Source: JAUVKT01 sp942491535 (GTDB taxonomy: Bacteria > Bacteroidota > Bacteroidia > Bacteroidales > VadinHA17). Taken from it: a DNA stretch of 64,000 nt. The position numbers and the translations under genes are program-made. The notes below the pieces were generated by a model. The model was not told where the DNA came from, searched no databases, and saw nothing but the letters and a program-made list of their open reading frames with translations. The stretch is from positions 248,001 through 312,000 of the forward strand of contig CALOBV010000005.1 of assembly GCA_942491535.1 (NCBI GenBank), in the 5' to 3' direction. The first letter of the stretch is position 1. Every line of letters begins with the position of its first letter. Shown here in pieces: positions 62,101 through 64,000 of the stretch.

Positions 62101-63419
62101 GTTGGGGCACGGTTTAGCATAACAGGGTGACCCTTAAGCACATTCTCAAGAATATCCCATACAACAGGATCCTTACGATCGACTATCTTCTTGGCAGATT
62201 TAACTGTTTTTACTATTCCACGTTCAATCAGCTTTCTGATAATAAATGGCTTATACAGCTCAGCTGCCATATCCTTAGGTAGTCCGCATTCATGAAGTTT
62301 CAGTTCCGGTCCAACTACGATAACCGATCTGGCAGAATAGTCTACACGTTTACCGAGCAGGTTCTGACGGAAACGGCCCTGTTTCCCTTTCAGGCTATCA
62401 CTAAGTGATTTTAAGGGACGGTTAGCATCTGTTTTAACGGCATTAACCTTACGTGAATTATCGAAGAGCGAATCAACAGCTTCCTGTAACATTCTCTTTT
62501 CGTTTCTCAGGATAACTTCCGGAGCTTTTATCTCGATAAGTCTTTTAAGCCTGTTATTCCTTATAATAACCCTTCTGTACAGGTCGTTAAGGTCGCTGGT
62601 TGCAAACCTTCCTCCATCAAGTGGAACAAGAGGTCTCAGTTCAGGAGGTATAACCGGAACGACCTTTATGATCATCCATTCTGGTTTATTAACACTCTTT
62701 GATGCCCTGAAAGCCTCAACCACCTGAAGCCTTTTAAGCGCTTCATTCTTACGTTGTTGCGAGGTTTCAGTATTTGCTTTATGACGGAGTGTAAAAGACA
62801 GATCATCAAGATCGAGTCTACCGAGCAACATTTTAAGTGCTTCGGCACCCATCTCTGCCATAAACTTTTCAGGGTCGGTATCTTCCAGATACTGATTCTC
62901 TTTTGGCAGAGTCTCAAGTATATCGAGATATTCTTCTTCTGTAAGGAAATCAAGATAATTTATCCCATCAGCAGCTTTTACTCCCGGGTTAATTACCACA
63001 TATCTTTCGTAGTAAATTATTGAATCAAGCTTCTTGGTTGGAAGTCCAAGCAAGTAGCCAATCTTATTGGGAAGTGATTTAAAATACCAGATATGAGCTA
63101 CAGGTACAACAAGAGCAATATGGCCCATTCTTTCGCGACGCACCTTCTTCTCAGTAACCTCAACACCACATCGATCACAAACAATTCCCTTATAACGTAT
63201 TCTCTTATATTTACCACAGTGGCATTCATAGTCTTTTACCGGGCCGAAGATTCGCTCACAAAACAATCCATCGCGCTCCGGTTTATAGGTACGATAGTTA
63301 ATTGTTTCAGGCTTAAGTACTTCACCGCTTGAGCGATCGAGTATCTCCTCGGGTGAGGCAAGACCAATAGTGATCTTCGTGTAAATGGTTTTCGCTTTAT
63401 TATCTTTCCTGAATGACAT
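59115..63419 (-). CDS. rpoC: DNA-directed RNA polymerase beta' subunit
   Basis: 1434 residues. The catalytic Mg-binding motif NADFDGDQMAVH lies near residue 460; the zinc-binding region (CHCGKYKRIRYKGIVCDRCG) is near 65-90, the trigger-loop region contains DTALKTADAGYLTRRLVDVSQD, and a second zinc site (CESIKGVCAKCYG) follows. Catalyses transcription with rpoB, alpha and omega. Start ATG at 63419, 48 bp after rpoB's stop. Confidence 0.98.
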   Translation of the reverse strand: MSFRKDNKAKTIYTKITIGLASPEEILDRSSGEVLKPETINYRTYKPERDGLFCERIFGPVKDYECHCGKYKRIRYKGIVCDRCGVEVTEKKVRRERMGHIALVVPVAHIWYFKSLPNKIGYLLGLPTKKLDSIIYYERYVVINPGVKAADGINYLDFLTEEEYLDILETLPKENQYLEDTDPEKFMAEMGAEALKMLLGRLDLDDLSFTLRHKANTETSQQRKNEALKRLQVVEAFRASKSVNKPEWMIIKVVPVIPPELRPLVPLDGGRFATSDLNDLYRRVIIRNNRLKRLIEIKAPEVILRNEKRMLQEAVDSLFDNSRKVNAVKTDANRPLKSLSDSLKGKQGRFRQNLLGKRVDYSARSVIVVGPELKLHECGLPKDMAAELYKPFIIRKLIERGIVKTVKSAKKIVDRKDPVVWDILENVLKGHPVMLNRAPTLHRLGIQAFQPKLIEGKAIQLHPLVCTAFNADFDGDQMAVHLPLGNAAILEAQILMLASHNILNPANGAPITVPSQDMVLGLYYMTKSRESSKEFPVMGEGLVFYSPEEANIAYNEGKVNLHAIIKIKIDDLVDGKKVNHLVETTVGRVIFNEHVPEEVGYINELLTKKSLRDIIGNVLKKSGTAKTAAFLDSIKHLGYTMAFRGGLSFNLDDVIIPAEKTALVDEGYKSVEDVLANYNMGFITNNERYNQIIDIWTHTNARLTQTLMKQISTDRQGFNSVYMMLDSGARGSKEQIRQLSGMRGLMAKPQKSGASGSEIIENPILSNFKEGLSVLEYFISTHGARKGLADTALKTADAGYLTRRLVDVSQDVIITEPDCGTLRGLVATAIKKNEEVVETLYERILGRTTVHDIYHPLTGELIVEAGIELDEEIASRIEDSPIEQVEIRSVLTCESIKGVCAKCYGRNLATGKMVHNGEATGVIAAQSIGEPGTQLTLRTFHVGGTASNITAESNIVARYDGVAEIEELRTVVKNDAEIGKVDIVIGRLAELRIVDKNTGISLSTHTIPYGSKLYIKPGNAVKKGDLICEWDPFNAVIISELAGKIAFENLIEGITYREESDEQTGFKEMVITETRDKTKNPIVKITDTKGTALKLYNLPVGAHLVVDDGKKVESGDILVKIPRAVGKSGDITGGLPRVTELFEARNPSNPAVVSEIDGEVSFGKIKRGNREIIIQSKTGETKKYLVPLSKQILVQENDYVRAGIPLSDGAITPADILAIKGPTKVQEYIVNEIQEVYRLQGVKINDKHFEIIVRQMMRKVEIKDPGDTKFLEKQIVDKLNFSNENDWIYDKKVVIDPGESQTLKAGQIVSARKLRDENSLLKRRDLKTVEAREAIPATSSQVLQGITKAALQTTSFFSAASFQETTKVLNEAAINGKVDKLEGLKENVIVGHLIPAGTGLKFYKNMVVGSKEEYESLVGGDDKVEVETVAEDQK

Positions 63420-63467
63420 ATGATGTATTTATTAAAATCAAAAAATAAAGTAACTATATAACACTTA

Positions 63468-64000
63468 TTAATCAAGATTAAGACTCAATCCCAATCCTCT
63501 TAATTCGTGTAATAATACATTCAATGATTCGGGGATACCAGGCTGTGGCATGGGTTCTCCCTTTACAATTGCTTCATAAGCTTTAGCCCTTCCGACCACA
63601 TCGTCAGACTTAATGGTTAGTATCTCTTGCAGGATGTGAGCGGCACCAAAGGCCTCCAGGGCCCATACCTCCATTTCACCAAATCTCTGTCCACCAAACT
63701 GAGCCTTACCTCCAAGAGGTTGCTGAGTAATAAGTGAATAAGGTCCGATTGAACGGGCGTGCATCTTATCGTCGACCATATGGCCAAGTTTCAGCATATA
63801 GATTACCCCAACAGTTGCAGGCTGGTCGAACCTCTGACCTGTTCCTCCATCATAGAGATATGTTTTACCATATCTTGGCACACCTGCTTTATCTGTATAT
63901 TCAGTAATTTCGTCAAGTGTGGCACCGTCAAAAATAGGGGTTGAAAATTTAAGTCCGAGCTTCTGCCCTGCCCAACCAAGAACTGTTTCATAAATCTGTC
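63468..64000 (-). CDS. rpoB: DNA-directed RNA polymerase beta subunit, C-terminal part
   Basis: The frame stays open to the window edge: YETVLGWAGQKLGLKFSTPI ... GKTYLYDGGTGQRFDQPATV and QFGGQRFGEMEVWALEAFGA, the RpoB C-terminus, ending GLSLNLD. About 177 residues are visible; the rest lies beyond 64000. First visible gene of the rpoB-rpoC-DUF3467 operon. Confidence 0.97.
   Translation of the reverse strand, partial: QIYETVLGWAGQKLGLKFSTPIFDGATLDEITEYTDKAGVPRYGKTYLYDGGTGQRFDQPATVGVIYMLKLGHMVDDKMHARSIGPYSLITQQPLGGKAQFGGQRFGEMEVWALEAFGAAHILQEILTIKSDDVVGRAKAYEAIVKGEPMPQPGIPESLNVLLHELRGLGLSLNLD

Noticed and set aside
1..64000. tRNA genes, insertion sequences, prophage
   Set aside because: No cloverleaf-like sequence, transposase, integrase or phage structural gene was recognised on either strand.

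Overview
The window is a chromosomal segment of an anaerobic Bacteroidota, most likely of the Bacteroidales/Marinilabiliales type. The evidence is: low GC; many genes preceded by the Bacteroidota -7 element TAnnTTTG with no Shine-Dalgarno sequence; family types typical of the phylum (S46 dipeptidyl peptidase, Omp28-related lipoprotein, DUF6029 barrel, fused SpmA-SpmB, DUF1080/Gfo-Idh pair, DUF3467 behind rpoC); and oxygen-sensitive enzymes (HydE, HydG, a glycyl radical dehydratase). I see no transposase, integrase, phage gene, CRISPR array, tRNA or rRNA.

Layout. 0-11.4 kb: an aminotransferase fragment, a 36-residue membrane peptide, an Mpv17-like protein, a fused ADP-forming acyl-CoA ligase, [FeFe]-hydrogenase maturases HydE and HydG, a secreted M14 peptidase, a lysine-dehydrogenase-like protein, a duplicated TM1266-type ACT protein and a first Rex repressor. 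11.4-20.3 kb: Nudix hydrolase, membrane phosphoesterase, a proline-racemase-fold dehydratase, a small-molecule kinase, PhzF, UDP-glucuronate and UDP-galacturonate synthesis, SpmAB. 20.4-25.0 kb: DUF1080 and Tat-exported Gfo/Idh genes. 25.2-31.9 kb: a tightly overlapping six-gene operon (PqqD-like, ATP-grasp, PLP decarboxylase-like, urea-channel/M23 fusion, TPR-barrel, TPR), the best candidate here for an undescribed system. 32-37 kb: thiol-redox genes (TlpA, a frameshifted Omp28-like gene, glutaredoxin, thioredoxin lipoprotein) and a stand-alone GroES. 37-46.5 kb: FkbM methyltransferase, malic enzyme, cytidylate-kinase-like, NfeD/SPFH pair, and an activase - trans-4-hydroxyproline dehydratase - Xaa-Pro peptidase operon. 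46.5-52.8 kb: a small transcription unit, an OadA-like carboxyltransferase without biotinyl lysine, a histidine kinase, a second Rex and a ferredoxin-like protein. 52.9-58 kb: a five-gene housekeeping operon. 58-64 kb: a lipoprotein and the rpoB-rpoC-DUF3467 operon.

How the genes fit together. The metabolic theme is fermentation of peptides and organic acids. Secreted peptidases (M14, DPP11) and Xaa-Pro aminopeptidase release amino acids; the glycyl radical enzyme and the racemase-fold dehydratase consume hydroxyprolines; the ADP-forming ligase makes ATP; the malic enzyme and the carboxyltransferase move C3/C4 acids; hydrogenase maturation and two Rex proteins handle surplus reductant. Many intergenic spaces carry short degenerate tandem repeats and hairpins. 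All functional calls rest on motif reading; no database search was possible.
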